64,000 nucleotides of DNA, taken from positions 1,452,592 through 1,516,591 of the forward strand of contig NZ_KB467824.1 of assembly GCF_000344615.1 (NCBI RefSeq), given 5' to 3'. Position 1 is the first letter of the stretch. Each line of letters opens with the position of its first letter. The notes below the pieces were generated by a model that ran no database searches, was not told the origin of the DNA, and saw only the letters and a program-made list of their open reading frames with translations. Position numbers and translations under genes: made by a program. Source of the stretch: Janthinobacterium sp. CG3. Its GTDB lineage: Bacteria; Pseudomonadota; Gammaproteobacteria; Burkholderiales; Burkholderiaceae_D. Below, piece after piece: positions 39,171 to 48,449 of the stretch.

Positions 39171-39644
39171 CTAGACTCGAAGATCCTTGCGAAGAAAAAC
39201 CGTCGCCTGAGGATTGTCGTTGTAGCGCTCACATGCCTGGTATCCGCGTCCCGCGTAGATGCGCAGCGCGCCCGTCAGATCGTCTTTGCTGTCCAGATAT
39301 AACCACTGCACGGCGGCGGCCACGGCGTGTTCCTCCATCGCATCGAGCAAGGATTCGGCCAGGCCCCTGCCGCGGAACTGCGGGCGCACGTAAAGACGTT
39401 TGCACTCCGCCGCCAGGGCGATCGACGCAAGAGGCCGAAGCACCACGCAACCGGCCGGGATGTCCCCCACGTACGCAATCCACAATGCCGACGACGCATC
39501 GTTCAGAAATGCCTCAATTTCCTGCTGGGTATCGCGCTTCGTCACGCCGACCGCCGCGTAATACTCGCTGAGCAAAAGCTGCGCGTCGGGCAAGCGCGAG
39601 ATAGCCGCGCGGCCTATGTTGACCGGAGATGGGTGTGTACTCAT
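39171..39644 (-). CDS. GNAT-family N-acetyltransferase
   Basis: This 157-residue protein has the GNAT core: an early helix (AISRLPDAQLLLSEYYAAVG), strand pair (LWIAYVGDIPAGCVVLRPLA), the acetyl-CoA motif A (CKRLYVRPQFRGRGLAESLL, with R-G-R-G-L), and motif B (ALRIYAGRGYQACERYNDNP). The acceptor is unknown. The ATG at 39644 lies four bases after the stop of the glutathione transferase gene, so the two form an operon. An upstream in-frame TTG at 39671 would overlap that gene and is not favoured. Confidence 0.87.
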   Translation of the reverse strand: MSTHPSPVNIGRAAISRLPDAQLLLSEYYAAVGVTKRDTQQEIEAFLNDASSALWIAYVGDIPAGCVVLRPLASIALAAECKRLYVRPQFRGRGLAESLLDAMEEHAVAAAVQWLYLDSKDDLTGALRIYAGRGYQACERYNDNPQATVFLRKDLRV

Positions 39645-39648
39645 CGGA

Positions 39649-40353
39649 TCAGGCCGGCTTAGGAATCTCAAGGCCCCGCTTCACCGCCGGACGCGCCAGG
39701 AACGCTGCAAGCACCCTTGTCACCTGGGGGAAGTCCGCTATACCGACCAACTCGCCCGCCTCGTAAAAGCCAATCAAATTGCGTATCCATGGGAAGGTGG
39801 CAATGTCGGCGATGGTATAGCGGTCGCCCATAATCCAGTCGCGGCCGGTGAGCCGTTGCTCCAGCACGCCGAGCAAGCGCTGCGCCTCCGCGACGTAGCG
39901 GTCGCGGGGGCGCTTGTCTTCGTAGTCCTTGCCGGCGAATTTGTTGAAGAAGCCCAGCTGGCCGAACATCGGCCCGATACCGCCCATCTGGAACATCAGC
40001 CACTGGATGGTTTCGTAGCGCCCGGCCGCGTCCTGCGGAATGCATTTTCCGGTTTTGTCGGCGAGATACAGCAAAATTGCGCCGGATTCGAACAGCGGCA
40101 GCGGCTTGCCGTCGGGACCGTCGGGATCGATGATGGCGGGGATTTTATTGTTGGGGTTCAGCGATAAAAACTCGGCAGAGGTTTGATCGTTGGTGCCGAA
40201 ATTGACGTGGTGGGGTTCGTAGGACAGCCCCGTTTCTTCCAACATGATCGAGACTTTGACGCCGTTCGGCGTAGGCAGCGAATACAATTGCAGCCGCTCT
40301 GGATGGGCTGCGGGCCATTTCGTCGTGATGGGAAAGATGGACAGGTCGGTCAT
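39649..40353 (-). CDS. Glutathione S-transferase (YghU/YfcG-like)
   Basis: This 234-residue cytoplasmic protein has a thioredoxin-like N-terminal domain (LQLYSLPTPNGVKVSIMLEE, LNPNNKIPAIIDPDGPDGKP, FESGAILLYLADKTG) and a helical C-terminal domain (GDRYTIADIATFPWIRN). The TPNGVK start and the PLPLFESGAI segment are typical of Nu-class enzymes such as YfcG and YghU, which act as disulfide-bond reductases with glutathione. The ATG at 40353 has AGAGGAAG upstream. The GNAT gene follows in the same transcript. Confidence 0.9.
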   Translation of the reverse strand: MTDLSIFPITTKWPAAHPERLQLYSLPTPNGVKVSIMLEETGLSYEPHHVNFGTNDQTSAEFLSLNPNNKIPAIIDPDGPDGKPLPLFESGAILLYLADKTGKCIPQDAAGRYETIQWLMFQMGGIGPMFGQLGFFNKFAGKDYEDKRPRDRYVAEAQRLLGVLEQRLTGRDWIMGDRYTIADIATFPWIRNLIGFYEAGELVGIADFPQVTRVLAAFLARPAVKRGLEIPKPA

Positions 40354-40453
40354 GGTGCTTCCTCTCGTATGTGTCATGGCGAAGCAAATTCTGCCACAGT
40401 TGGGAAAGCGCTGCAGGAAGCGGCGGCGCCCGATGGCGTTCGCTTAGCGTGCC

Positions 40454-40554
40454 GTAGGTCGGACTGGCGGGACGCGTAATCCGACGATGTTGGCCGACGC
40501 GCGACGCGCCGCTCCGGGCCAACGTTGCCGGGTTACGCCCTTTGGGCTAACCCG
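40454..40554. repeat. REP-like palindromes (copies 3 and 4)
   Basis: GTAGGTCGGA near 40454-40463 pairs with TCCGAC at 40480-40485. A second palindrome, GGGTTA at 40530-40535 with TAACCC at 40548-40553, lies downstream. The following CCGAAAACCGCG also follows copy 1 in near-identical form (CGAAAACCGCG), so these are members of one repeat family. Confidence 0.65.
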
Positions 40555-40580
40555 AGCTCCGAAAACCGCGTTAGCCAGGG

Positions 40581-43500
40581 TTAGCCAGGCGGACCGTAAC
40601 CGCCGCCGCCCGGCGTTTCGACGACGAACACGTCGCCCGCCCGCATCTCGGTCTTGCCGATGTGCGCCAGTTGCTCGACGCTGCCGTCGGCGCGCCGCAC
40701 GCTGTTGCGCCCCAGCGCCCCGCACGCGCCGCCGGCCATGCCGAACGGCGCGTGGATGCGGTTGTTCGACAGGATCGCCGCCGTCATCGGCTCCAAGAAG
40801 CGTACCTCGCGCACGCCGCCGCTACCGCCATGCCAGCGCCCGGCGCCGCCCGAGCCGGGCCGGATCTCGTAGCTGTCGAGCCGCACCGGGAAGCGCCATT
40901 CCAGAATTTCCGGGTCGGTCAGGCGCGAGTTGGTCATATTGGTTTGCACCACGTCGGTGCCGTCAAAGCCCGGCCCGGCGCCGGAGCCGCCGGCGATGGT
41001 CTCGTAGTACTGGTACTTGGCGTTGCCAAAGGTAAAGTTGTTCATCGTCCCCTGCGCCGCCGCCATCACGCCCAGCGCGCCGTACAGCGCACTGGTGATG
41101 CAGGTCGAGGTTTCAACGTTGCCCGACACCACGGACGCCGGATAGCGCGGGTTCAGCATCGAGCCGGGCGGAATGATGACCTTGAGCGGCTTCAGACAGC
41201 CGGCGTTGAGCGGAATCTCGTCGTCGACCAAGGTGCGAAACACGTACAGCACCGCCGCCATGCACACCGCCGACGGCGCGTTGAAGTTGTTGGGCAACTG
41301 CGCCGAGGTGCCGCTGAAGTCGATCTCGGCGCTGCGGCTGGCCGCGTCGACGCGGATCGCCACCTGGATCTGCGCGCCGTTGTCCAATTGCACCGTGTAG
41401 GCGCCGTCCTTGAGCGCGCCGATCACCCGCCGCACCGCCTCCTCGGCGTTGTCCTGCACGTGGCCCATGTAGGCCCGCACCACGTCGAGGCCGAAGTGCG
41501 CGACCATCTTGCGCAACTCGTCGGCGCCCTTCTGGTTGGCCGCTACCTGCGCGCGCAGGTCGGCCATGTTCTGGTCGGGGTTGCGCGCCGGATAGCGCGC
41601 CGCCGCCAGCATGGCGCGCGCCTCGGCGTCGCGCAGGTGGCCGCCGCCTTGGCGGCCGTCGACCAGCTTGAAGTTGTCGATCAGTACGCCCTCCTCCTCG
41701 ATGCTGCGCGAGTCCGGCGGCATCGAACCGGGCGTGGTGCCGCCGATGTCGGCGTGGTGGCCGCGCGAGCCGACGTAGAACAGGATCGCCGCGCCCGCCT
41801 CGTCGAACACCGGCGAGATCACCGTCACGTCGGGCAGGTGGGTGCCGCCGTGGTAGGGGTCGTTGAGCATGAAAACGTCGCCCGGATGCATGCGCCCGGC
41901 GTTCTCGAGCATCACCGTCTTGATGCTTTCGCCCATAGAACCGAGGTGCACCGGCATGTGCGGCGCGTTGGCGATCAAGTTGCCGTCGGCGTCGAAAATG
42001 GCGCAGCTGAAATCGAGCCGCTCCTTGATGTTGACCGAATACGCGGTGTTTTGCAGCCGCAACCCCATCTGCTCGGCGATCGACATGAACAGGTTGTTGA
42101 AAATCTCCAGCATGACGGGGTCGGCGCCGGTGCCGATGGCGCGCCGCGCCGGCAGCGCCTCGACCCGCGCCAGCACCAGGTGCGCGTGCGGCGTGACGCG
42201 GGCCAGCCAGCCCGGCTCGACCACGGTGGTGGCGTTGGTCTCGGCGATGATGGCCGGTCCGGCGATGGCGTCGCCGGGGCGCAGCGCCACGCGCTGGTAC
42301 AGCGCGGTGTCGCGCCAGCGGCCGCCGGAATACATAGGGACGGTCTGTAGCGGGGCGATAGCCAGCGGCGCGGTACCCACCGGCACGCTTTCCAGCGGCG
42401 CCGGCGCGTCGGACTTGCCGATCGCCTCGACCGAGACCGCCTCGACAATCAACGCCTTGTCCGGCATCAGAAAGGAAAAACGCTTCTTGTAGCCGGCCTC
42501 GAACTGCGCCTGCATCGCCTCGTTGCCGTCGAACAGCACGATCAGCGCCGAGTCGGTGCCCTCGTAGCGCAGGTGCACGCGCTGGATCAGCGCGATGCGC
42601 GCCGCCGCCACGCCCTGCGCCAGCAGGTCGGCGCGGGCTTGGGCGCCCAGCGCGTCCAGACGGCGCGCCAGTTCGGCCGGGGCGCCGGCGTCCAGCCGCG
42701 CCTCGACGGCCGCCTCGCGCATTGCGCTCTGGTCGGCCAGGCCCATGCCGTAGGCCGACATCACGCCGGCCAGCGTGTGGATAAACACGCTTTTCATGCC
42801 CAACGCGTCGGCCACCAGGCAGGCGTGCTGCCCGCCCGCGCCGCCGAAGCTGGTGAGCGTGTATTCGGTGACGTCGTGACCGCGCTGCACCGAAATGTGC
42901 TTGATGGCGTTGGCGATGTTGCCGACCGCGATGTCGAGATAGCCTTCGGCAACCTGCTCGGGCGTCGTCGGCCGGCCGGTCGCGGCGCCGATCTCGGCCG
43001 CCAAGGCGGCAAATTGCGCGAACACGGTGTCGGCGTCGAGCGCCTCGCCGGCGCCGGCGCCGAACAGTTTCGGGAAATGCGCCGGCTGGATCTTGCCGAG
43101 CATGACGTTGCAGTCGGTCACAGCCAGCGGACCGCCGCGGCGGTAACTGGCCGGGCCGGGATTGGCGCCGGCGCTGTCCGGGCCGACGCGGTAGCGGGCG
43201 CCGTCGAAGTGCAGGATCGAGCCGCCGCCGGCGGCCACGGTGTGGATGCTCATCATCGGCGCGCGCACGCGCACGCCGGCGATCTGGGTGTCGAAGACGC
43301 GCTCGAACTCGCCGGAAAAATGCGACACGTCGGTCGAGGTGCCGCCCATGTCGAAGCCGATCACCCGTTCGAAGCCGGCCAGCTGGCTGGCGCGCACCAT
43401 GCCGACGACGCCGCCGGCCGGCCCGCTGAGGATGCTGTCCTTGCCCTGGAAGGCGCGCGCGTCGCTCAGGCCGCCGTTCGACTGCATGAATTGCAGGTGG

Positions 43501-44192
43501 ACGCCGGGCAGCTCGGCGGCCAGCTGGTCGACGTAGCGCCGCAGGATCGGCGACAGGTAGGCGTCGACGACGGTGGTATCGCCGCGCGCCACCAGCTTCA
43601 TCATCGGACTGACCCGGTGCGACACCGACACTTGGGTGTAGCCGATTTCGCGGGCGATCTCGGCGACCCGCGCCTCGTGCGCGCTGTAGCGGTAGCCGTG
43701 CATGAAAACGATCGCCAGCGAACGCAGGCCCTGCGCGTACAGCGCCTGCAACGCGGCGCGGGCGGCGGCCCCGTCCAGCCCGCGCACCAGCTCGCCGTGC
43801 GCGCCGACGCGCTCGTCGATCTCGACGACGTGGCTGTACAGCAGCTCGGGCAGCACGATCTGCCGGTCGAACAGCCGCGGCCGGTTCTGGTAGGCGATGC
43901 GCAGCGCGTCCCGGAAGCCGCGCGTGATGGCCAGCGCGGTCGGCTCGCCCTTGCGTTCGAGCAAAGCGTTGGTGGCCACCGTGGTGCCCATCTTGACGGC
44001 CCCGATGCGCGCCACCGGGATGGGCGCGCCGGCCGCCACATGCATCAGGTGGCGGATACCGGCCACGGCGGCGTCGCGGTACTGCTCCGGATTCTCGGAC
44101 AGCAGCTTGTGGGTCACCAGCGTGCCGTCGGGACGGCGCGCCACGATGTCGGTGAAAGTGCCGCCCCGGTCGATCCAGAATTGCCAATCCAT
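40581..44192 (-). CDS. 5-oxoprolinase / hydantoinase (HyuA-HyuB fusion)
   Basis: This enzyme of 1203 residues joins both halves of the ATP-dependent 5-oxoprolinase family. The HyuA-like half starts [20 protein letters not shown] and has the nucleotide-binding [17 protein letters not shown]. The HyuB-like half starts near residue 690 ([20 protein letters not shown]) and has [20 protein letters not shown] and [11 protein letters not shown]. It opens 5-oxoproline to glutamate at the cost of ATP, or acts on related hydantoins. The ATG at 44192 is chosen because it begins the conserved domain; upstream in-frame ATGs add unrelated residues. It stands alone on the minus strand, divergent from the NAD(P)HX repair gene. 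Confidence 0.92.
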   Translation of the reverse strand: MDWQFWIDRGGTFTDIVARRPDGTLVTHKLLSENPEQYRDAAVAGIRHLMHVAAGAPIPVARIGAVKMGTTVATNALLERKGEPTALAITRGFRDALRIAYQNRPRLFDRQIVLPELLYSHVVEIDERVGAHGELVRGLDGAAARAALQALYAQGLRSLAIVFMHGYRYSAHEARVAEIAREIGYTQVSVSHRVSPMMKLVARGDTTVVDAYLSPILRRYVDQLAAELPGVHLQFMQSNGGLSDARAFQGKDSILSGPAGGVVGMVRASQLAGFERVIGFDMGGTSTDVSHFSGEFERVFDTQIAGVRVRAPMMSIHTVAAGGGSILHFDGARYRVGPDSAGANPGPASYRRGGPLAVTDCNVMLGKIQPAHFPKLFGAGAGEALDADTVFAQFAALAAEIGAATGRPTTPEQVAEGYLDIAVGNIANAIKHISVQRGHDVTEYTLTSFGGAGGQHACLVADALGMKSVFIHTLAGVMSAYGMGLADQSAMREAAVEARLDAGAPAELARRLDALGAQARADLLAQGVAAARIALIQRVHLRYEGTDSALIVLFDGNEAMQAQFEAGYKKRFSFLMPDKALIVEAVSVEAIGKSDAPAPLESVPVGTAPLAIAPLQTVPMYSGGRWRDTALYQRVALRPGDAIAGPAIIAETNATTVVEPGWLARVTPHAHLVLARVEALPARRAIGTGADPVMLEIFNNLFMSIAEQMGLRLQNTAYSVNIKERLDFSCAIFDADGNLIANAPHMPVHLGSMGESIKTVMLENAGRMHPGDVFMLNDPYHGGTHLPDVTVISPVFDEAGAAILFYVGSRGHHADIGGTTPGSMPPDSRSIEEEGVLIDNFKLVDGRQGGGHLRDAEARAMLAAARYPARNPDQNMADLRAQVAANQKGADELRKMVAHFGLDVVRAYMGHVQDNAEEAVRRVIGALKDGAYTVQLDNGAQIQVAIRVDAASRSAEIDFSGTSAQLPNNFNAPSAVCMAAVLYVFRTLVDDEIPLNAGCLKPLKVIIPPGSMLNPRYPASVVSGNVETSTCITSALYGALGVMAAAQGTMNNFTFGNAKYQYYETIAGGSGAGPGFDGTDVVQTNMTNSRLTDPEILEWRFPVRLDSYEIRPGSGGAGRWHGGSGGVREVRFLEPMTAAILSNNRIHAPFGMAGGACGALGRNSVRRADGSVEQLAHIGKTEMRAGDVFVVETPGGGGYGPPG

Positions 44193-44322
44193 ATTGTGCG
44201 TCCGCCAAGTTGGAAACGCCCATTGTAGCCGGGCCGTCAACATTGCGCGCACGCCCCTTGCGCGGCAAGGCAATCCCCACTATGTTGGCTACATCTTTCC
44301 ATTCGAATACGGATACCAGCCC

Positions 44323-45825
44323 ATGAACCCACTCTATACCTGCGCCGAAATCCGCGCCGCCGAAATGGCCGCGGCGCAGCAGTTAGCACCCGGCACGCTG
44401 ATGCGACGCGCCGGCCTAGCCGGCGCCAACGTAGCGCGCGCGCTGTTGCCCGCTGCGCCGGCGCAGTACAAAGTGCTGGTATTGGCCGGTCCCGGCAACA
44501 ACGGCGGCGACGCGCTGGAGACGGCGGCCCACCTGGCGGACGCCGGCTTGCAAGTCTCGGTCTGGTTGCTGCCCGACGCCGGCGCGCCGTCGGAGCAACG
44601 GCGCCACGCGCTGCAGCGCGCCCGCGCCAGCGACGCCACCTTCATCGAAGCCACTCCAGCGGCGCTGGCCCGCGCCGATTGGAACCTGGTCGTCGACGGC
44701 CTGTTCGGTATCGGCTTGCGGCGCCCGCTCGACGGCGTGGCGCTGGCCGCCGTCGAGCAGTTGAACCGGCAACACTGCCCGGTACTGGCGCTGGACGTGC
44801 CCAGCGGCCTTGACGCCGACACCGGCACCGTGGTCGGCCCGGACGGGGTTGCGGTGCGCGCCAGCCACACCGTCACCTTCATCGGCGACAAGCCCGGCCT
44901 GCACACCGGCGACGGCCGCGACCACGCCGGCGCCGTACAGGTGGCGCCGCTGGACATCGACGCGCGGCACCTTGCGCCTGCGCGCGCGCGCCTGAACGAC
45001 GCCAGCCATTTCGCCCAGCACCTGCGGGCGCGGCGGCAAAACACCCATAAAGGCAGTTACGGCAGCGTCGCCGTCGTCGGTGGCGCACACGGCATGACCG
45101 GCGCGCCCATCCTGGCGGCGCGCAGCGCGCTGTTCGGCGGCGCCGGCCGGGTCTACCTGGCCTTCCCGGACGAGGCCCCGGCCTATGACAGCGGCCAGCC
45201 CGAACTGATGTGCCGGCTGGCCGGCGACTTCGACTTCGACACGGCCGTCTTGGTGGCCGGCCCCGGCCTGGGTACCTCGCATCGCGCATATGCACTGCTG
45301 CAGCGCGCCATCGATAGCAGTAGCGCGCTGGTGCTCGACGCCGACGCGCTGAACCTGATGGCGGCCGAGCCGGAGCTGCAAAGCGCGCTGTCGCTGCGCC
45401 CCGGCGGCGCGCTGCTGACGCCGCACCCACTGGAGGCGGCGCGCCTGCTCGGCGTCACCATCGCCGAGGTGCAGGGCGACCGGCTGGCGGCGGCGCGCCA
45501 GCTGGCCGCGCAGATGCAGGTGACGGTGATATTGAAGGGATCGGGTACGGTGGTGGCGGCGGCCGACGGCGCCGTCGTCGTCAACACCACCGGCAACCCG
45601 GGGCTGGCCACGGCCGGTACCGGCGACGTGCTGTCGGGCCTGTGCGGCAGTCTGCTGGCGCAGGGCTGGCCGCAGTGGCAGGCGGCGCTGGCGGCGGTCT
45701 GGTTGCACGGCGCGGCGGCAGACGCCCTGGTGGCCGCCGGCGTCGGCCCCATCGGCCTGACGGCCAGCGAGCTGCTGCCGGCGATCCGCGGCGCCATCAA
45801 CCGCATGGCCCGGAGCGAAACATAA
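44323..45825 (+). CDS. nnr: Bifunctional NAD(P)H-hydrate epimerase / ADP-dependent dehydratase
   Basis: This 500-residue cytoplasmic enzyme repairs damaged NADH and NADPH (hydrates). The N-terminal epimerase domain has VLVLAGPGNNGGDALETAAH and DWNLVVDGLFGIGLRRPLDG. The C-terminal kinase-like dehydratase domain begins near residue 245 (HKGSYGSVAVVGGAHGMTGA) and ends with the active-site block NTTGNPGLATAGTGDVLSGL. The length and order match the usual fused YjeF/Nnr protein. The ATG at 44323 directly precedes the conserved YTCAEIRAAE start. The ribosome site is weak. Confidence 0.93.
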   Translation: MNPLYTCAEIRAAEMAAAQQLAPGTLMRRAGLAGANVARALLPAAPAQYKVLVLAGPGNNGGDALETAAHLADAGLQVSVWLLPDAGAPSEQRRHALQRARASDATFIEATPAALARADWNLVVDGLFGIGLRRPLDGVALAAVEQLNRQHCPVLALDVPSGLDADTGTVVGPDGVAVRASHTVTFIGDKPGLHTGDGRDHAGAVQVAPLDIDARHLAPARARLNDASHFAQHLRARRQNTHKGSYGSVAVVGGAHGMTGAPILAARSALFGGAGRVYLAFPDEAPAYDSGQPELMCRLAGDFDFDTAVLVAGPGLGTSHRAYALLQRAIDSSSALVLDADALNLMAAEPELQSALSLRPGGALLTPHPLEAARLLGVTIAEVQGDRLAAARQLAAQMQVTVILKGSGTVVAAADGAVVVNTTGNPGLATAGTGDVLSGLCGSLLAQGWPQWQAALAAVWLHGAAADALVAAGVGPIGLTASELLPAIRGAINRMARSET

Positions 45826-45914
45826 AAACGCCGCAACAGCCAAAAAAACCACCGGCAAAGAGCCGGGTTGACGCCCCTGGTTTTCTTAACTTTTGCAGCA
45901 CCTCCATATCACCG

Positions 45915-46685
45915 CTACACCAGCCGGCCCGCCGCAATCGTGATGGTGCGCCCGCAACGCGCCGCGATCGACGGGTCATGCGTCACCAGCACCAGTGTCG
46001 AACCATGCTCTCGGTTAAGCTGGAACATCAATTGGATCACCGCCTCGCCGGTGGCCGCGTCCAGGCTGCCGGTGGGTTCGTCGGCGAACAGCAGCGGCGG
46101 CTCGGTGACGAACGCCCGCGCCAGCGCGACGCGCTGCTGCTCGCCGCCCGACAAATACTTCGGATAATGCTTGAGCCGGCTGCCCAGCTTGACCCGCTCC
46201 AGCATCGCCGCCGCCTTCTCCCTGGCGTCGGCCTCGCCGCGCAACTCCAGCGGCAGCATGACGTTTTCCAGCGCCGTCAAATGGGCCAGCAACTGGAACG
46301 ACTGAAACACGAAACCCAGCTTGGCCATGCGCAGGCCGGCGCGGCCGTCCTCGTCGAGCGCGAAGATATCGCTGCCGTCGAGCACCACCTTGCCGGCCGA
46401 CGGCGTGTCCAGCCCGGCCAACAAACCAAGCAAGGTCGACTTGCCCGAACCGGAGGCGCCGACAATAGCAAGCGTCTCCGCCCGTTGCACGGTAAAATCA
46501 ACACTATGCAGTATCGTCAGCTCACCGTCGGCGTCCGGCACGCGCTTGGTCAGACCGCTCACCTGGATCGCGGCCGGCAACGCGGCACGCTCCAGGCGGG
46601 TGACGGCGGCGCCAGGGCCGGACGCGGCAGCCGCCGCTTCATTGGGAACAAAATTCGGGGAAGTCGCTTTTGGAAAATCGGGCAT
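45915..46685 (-). CDS. ybbA: ABC transporter ATPase, YbbA/LolD-like
   Basis: This 256-residue ABC ATPase has Walker A VGASGSGKSTLLGLLAG, signature YLSGGEQQRVALARA and Walker B LLFADEPTGSLD; the order and LolD-like LRMAKLGFVFQSFQLLAHLT place it with YbbA. In related genomes YbbA works with a large FtsX-type permease and is next to the arylesterase TesA; no permease is seen here. Residues 1-40 are an Ala/Pro-rich lead not found in all members. The ATG at 46685 overlaps the divergent tesA ATG by two bases inside GCATGC. Confidence 0.88.
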   Translation of the reverse strand: MPDFPKATSPNFVPNEAAAAASGPGAAVTRLERAALPAAIQVSGLTKRVPDADGELTILHSVDFTVQRAETLAIVGASGSGKSTLLGLLAGLDTPSAGKVVLDGSDIFALDEDGRAGLRMAKLGFVFQSFQLLAHLTALENVMLPLELRGEADAREKAAAMLERVKLGSRLKHYPKYLSGGEQQRVALARAFVTEPPLLFADEPTGSLDAATGEAVIQLMFQLNREHGSTLVLVTHDPSIAARCGRTITIAAGRLV

Positions 46686-47376
46686 GCTGATCTATCTTAA
46701 AAAAATTCGTGAACACCTTGGTGGCCGTGGCGGTCAGTTGAAACCGCATCGGCGCCTGTTGCTGTCGCTGCCTGTGGCCGCCCTGCTGTTTGTCGCAGGC
46801 ACGACGCGCGCCTATTCTGCACCAAAAACGGTGCTGGTGCTGGGCGATAGTTTATCGGCTGAATACGGCCTGAGCCGAGGCAGCGGCTGGGTCGCCCTGC
46901 TGGAGCAGCGCCTGGCTGCGCAAAAACTCGGCGCGGCCATCGTCAACGCCAGCGTCAGCGGCGAAACCACCAGCGGCGGGCGCACGCGCCTGCCGGCGCT
47001 GCTGAAACGGCACCGCCCCGACATCGTCGTCATCGAACTGGGCGCCAACGACGGCCTGCGCGGCCTGCCGGTGGCGGCCGCCGAGGCCAACCTGCAAGCG
47101 ATGAGCGCCGAGGCCAAGGGCGCCGGCGCCGAGGTGCTGCTGGTGGGCATGCGCCTGCCGCCCAACTACGGCAGCGCCTACGCCGACAAATTCTTCGCCA
47201 TGTACGGCAAACTGTCGAGGCAACTGAAGGCGCCGCTGGTGCCGTTTATGCTCGACGGTGTCGCCGACAAGACGCAACTGTTCCAGGCCGACCGGTTGCA
47301 CCCGACCGCCGAGGCCCACCCCATCATCCTGGCCAATATCTGGCCACAACTGCTGCCATTGCTGAAAGCCCGATGA
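46684..47376 (+). CDS. tesA: SGNH arylesterase/thioesterase TesA
   Basis: The enzyme has 230 residues, with a basic N-terminus and hydrophobic signal (RRLLLSLPVAALLFVAGTTR). The SGNH esterase fold shows block I VLVLGDSLSAEYGL (nucleophile Ser), block III VIELGANDGLRG, and the catalytic pair in ADRLHPTAEAHPIILANIW. TesA proteins hydrolyse acyl-CoA, aryl and lysophospholipid esters in the periplasm. The start at 46684 overlaps the divergent ybbA start. A 20-residue lead before the hydrophobic segment is unusual, so a later non-ATG start is possible. The stop overlaps the selU start (ATGA). Confidence 0.9.
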   Translation: MLIYLKKIREHLGGRGGQLKPHRRLLLSLPVAALLFVAGTTRAYSAPKTVLVLGDSLSAEYGLSRGSGWVALLEQRLAAQKLGAAIVNASVSGETTSGGRTRLPALLKRHRPDIVVIELGANDGLRGLPVAAAEANLQAMSAEAKGAGAEVLLVGMRLPPNYGSAYADKFFAMYGKLSRQLKAPLVPFMLDGVADKTQLFQADRLHPTAEAHPIILANIWPQLLPLLKAR

Positions 47377-48449
47377 AATACCCGGCCCTGCTTAATTTTG
47401 AAGAAGTCCTGTCCCAGCTCGACAGCTACGACGCCATCATCGACGCGCGCAGCCCGTCCGAGTACGCGCTCGACCATCTGCCCGGCGCCATCAACTGCCC
47501 AGTGCTCGACGACGCCCAGCGCATCGAAGTTGGCACGCTGTACAAACAGGCCAACGCCTTCGAGGCGAAGAAAGTCGGCGCGGCGATGGTCGCCAAAAAC
47601 ATCGGCCTGCACATTGACACGTTGTGGCTCGACAAGCCGCGCGACTGGAAGCCGCTGATCTACTGCTGGCGCGGCGGCAACCGCAGCGGCGCGATGGCGC
47701 ACATCCTGGCGAAAATCGGCTGGCCGGTGATCCAGCTCGAAGGCGGCTACAAAGCCTACCGCAACCACATCAACGCCGCGCTGGCGCAGGAACCGGCGGT
47801 CGGCCTGAAGGTGATCTGCGGCACCACCGGCAGCGGCAAGAGCCGCCTGCTGGAGATCATGCACGCCAACGGCGCCCAGGTGCTCGACCTGGAACAACTG
47901 GCGGCGCACCGGGGCTCGGTGCTGGGCACCCTGCCAAGCCAGCCGCAGCCGTCGCAAAAGGCGTTCGAAAGCGCGATCTGGCAGCGACTGCGCCAGTTCG
48001 ACCCGGCCCGGCCGGTGTTCGTCGAATCGGAGAGCAAAAAGGTCGGCAACCTGCGCGTGCCCGACGCCCTGATCGACAAGATGCGCGCCGCGCCCTGCAT
48101 CTCGCTGACGCTGTCGCGGCCGAACCGGGTGCGCCTGCTGATGGAGGACTACGCCCATTTCACGCTCGACCCGGCACACTTGAATGCCCAGCTCGACTGC
48201 CTGCTGAGCCTGTACGGCCGCGAGAAAATCGCCCGCTGGCACGCGATGTCCAACGCCGGCCAGATGGCGGAACTGGTCGACGAATTGCTGGTGCAGCACT
48301 ACGACCCTGCCTACACCCGTTCGATCGGCCGCAACTTCGCCCAATACGCCGAGGCCGAGGTGCTGGCGCTGGACGGCATTGGCGAGGCGTCGTTCCTGGC
48401 CGCCGCCAGCCACCTGAACGCGGAAAATAGCAGTCGAGCTCGATGTTAA
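47373..48449 (+). CDS. selU: tRNA 2-selenouridine synthase
   Basis: This 358-residue enzyme, also called MnmH or YbbB, replaces sulfur by selenium in the wobble 2-thiouridine of tRNAs. Residues 1-135 form a rhodanese domain with the active Cys in IYCWRGGNRSGAMAHIL. A P-loop domain begins near 145 (VICGTTGSGKSRLLEIM). The end of the chain has the usual EIARWH-like helix (REKIARWHAMSNAG). It overlaps tesA by four bases at its start. Its TAA shares TTAA with the stop of the convergent peptidase gene. Selenophosphate synthase (selD) is not in the window. Confidence 0.93.
   Translation: MKYPALLNFEEVLSQLDSYDAIIDARSPSEYALDHLPGAINCPVLDDAQRIEVGTLYKQANAFEAKKVGAAMVAKNIGLHIDTLWLDKPRDWKPLIYCWRGGNRSGAMAHILAKIGWPVIQLEGGYKAYRNHINAALAQEPAVGLKVICGTTGSGKSRLLEIMHANGAQVLDLEQLAAHRGSVLGTLPSQPQPSQKAFESAIWQRLRQFDPARPVFVESESKKVGNLRVPDALIDKMRAAPCISLTLSRPNRVRLLMEDYAHFTLDPAHLNAQLDCLLSLYGREKIARWHAMSNAGQMAELVDELLVQHYDPAYTRSIGRNFAQYAEAEVLALDGIGEASFLAAASHLNAENSSRARC

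Noticed and set aside
20930..48449. Presence of selO and selU as a sign of a selenium gene cluster
   Set aside because: They are 25 kb apart with unrelated neighbours, SelO needs no selenium in bacteria, and no selA, selB, selC or selD is seen.
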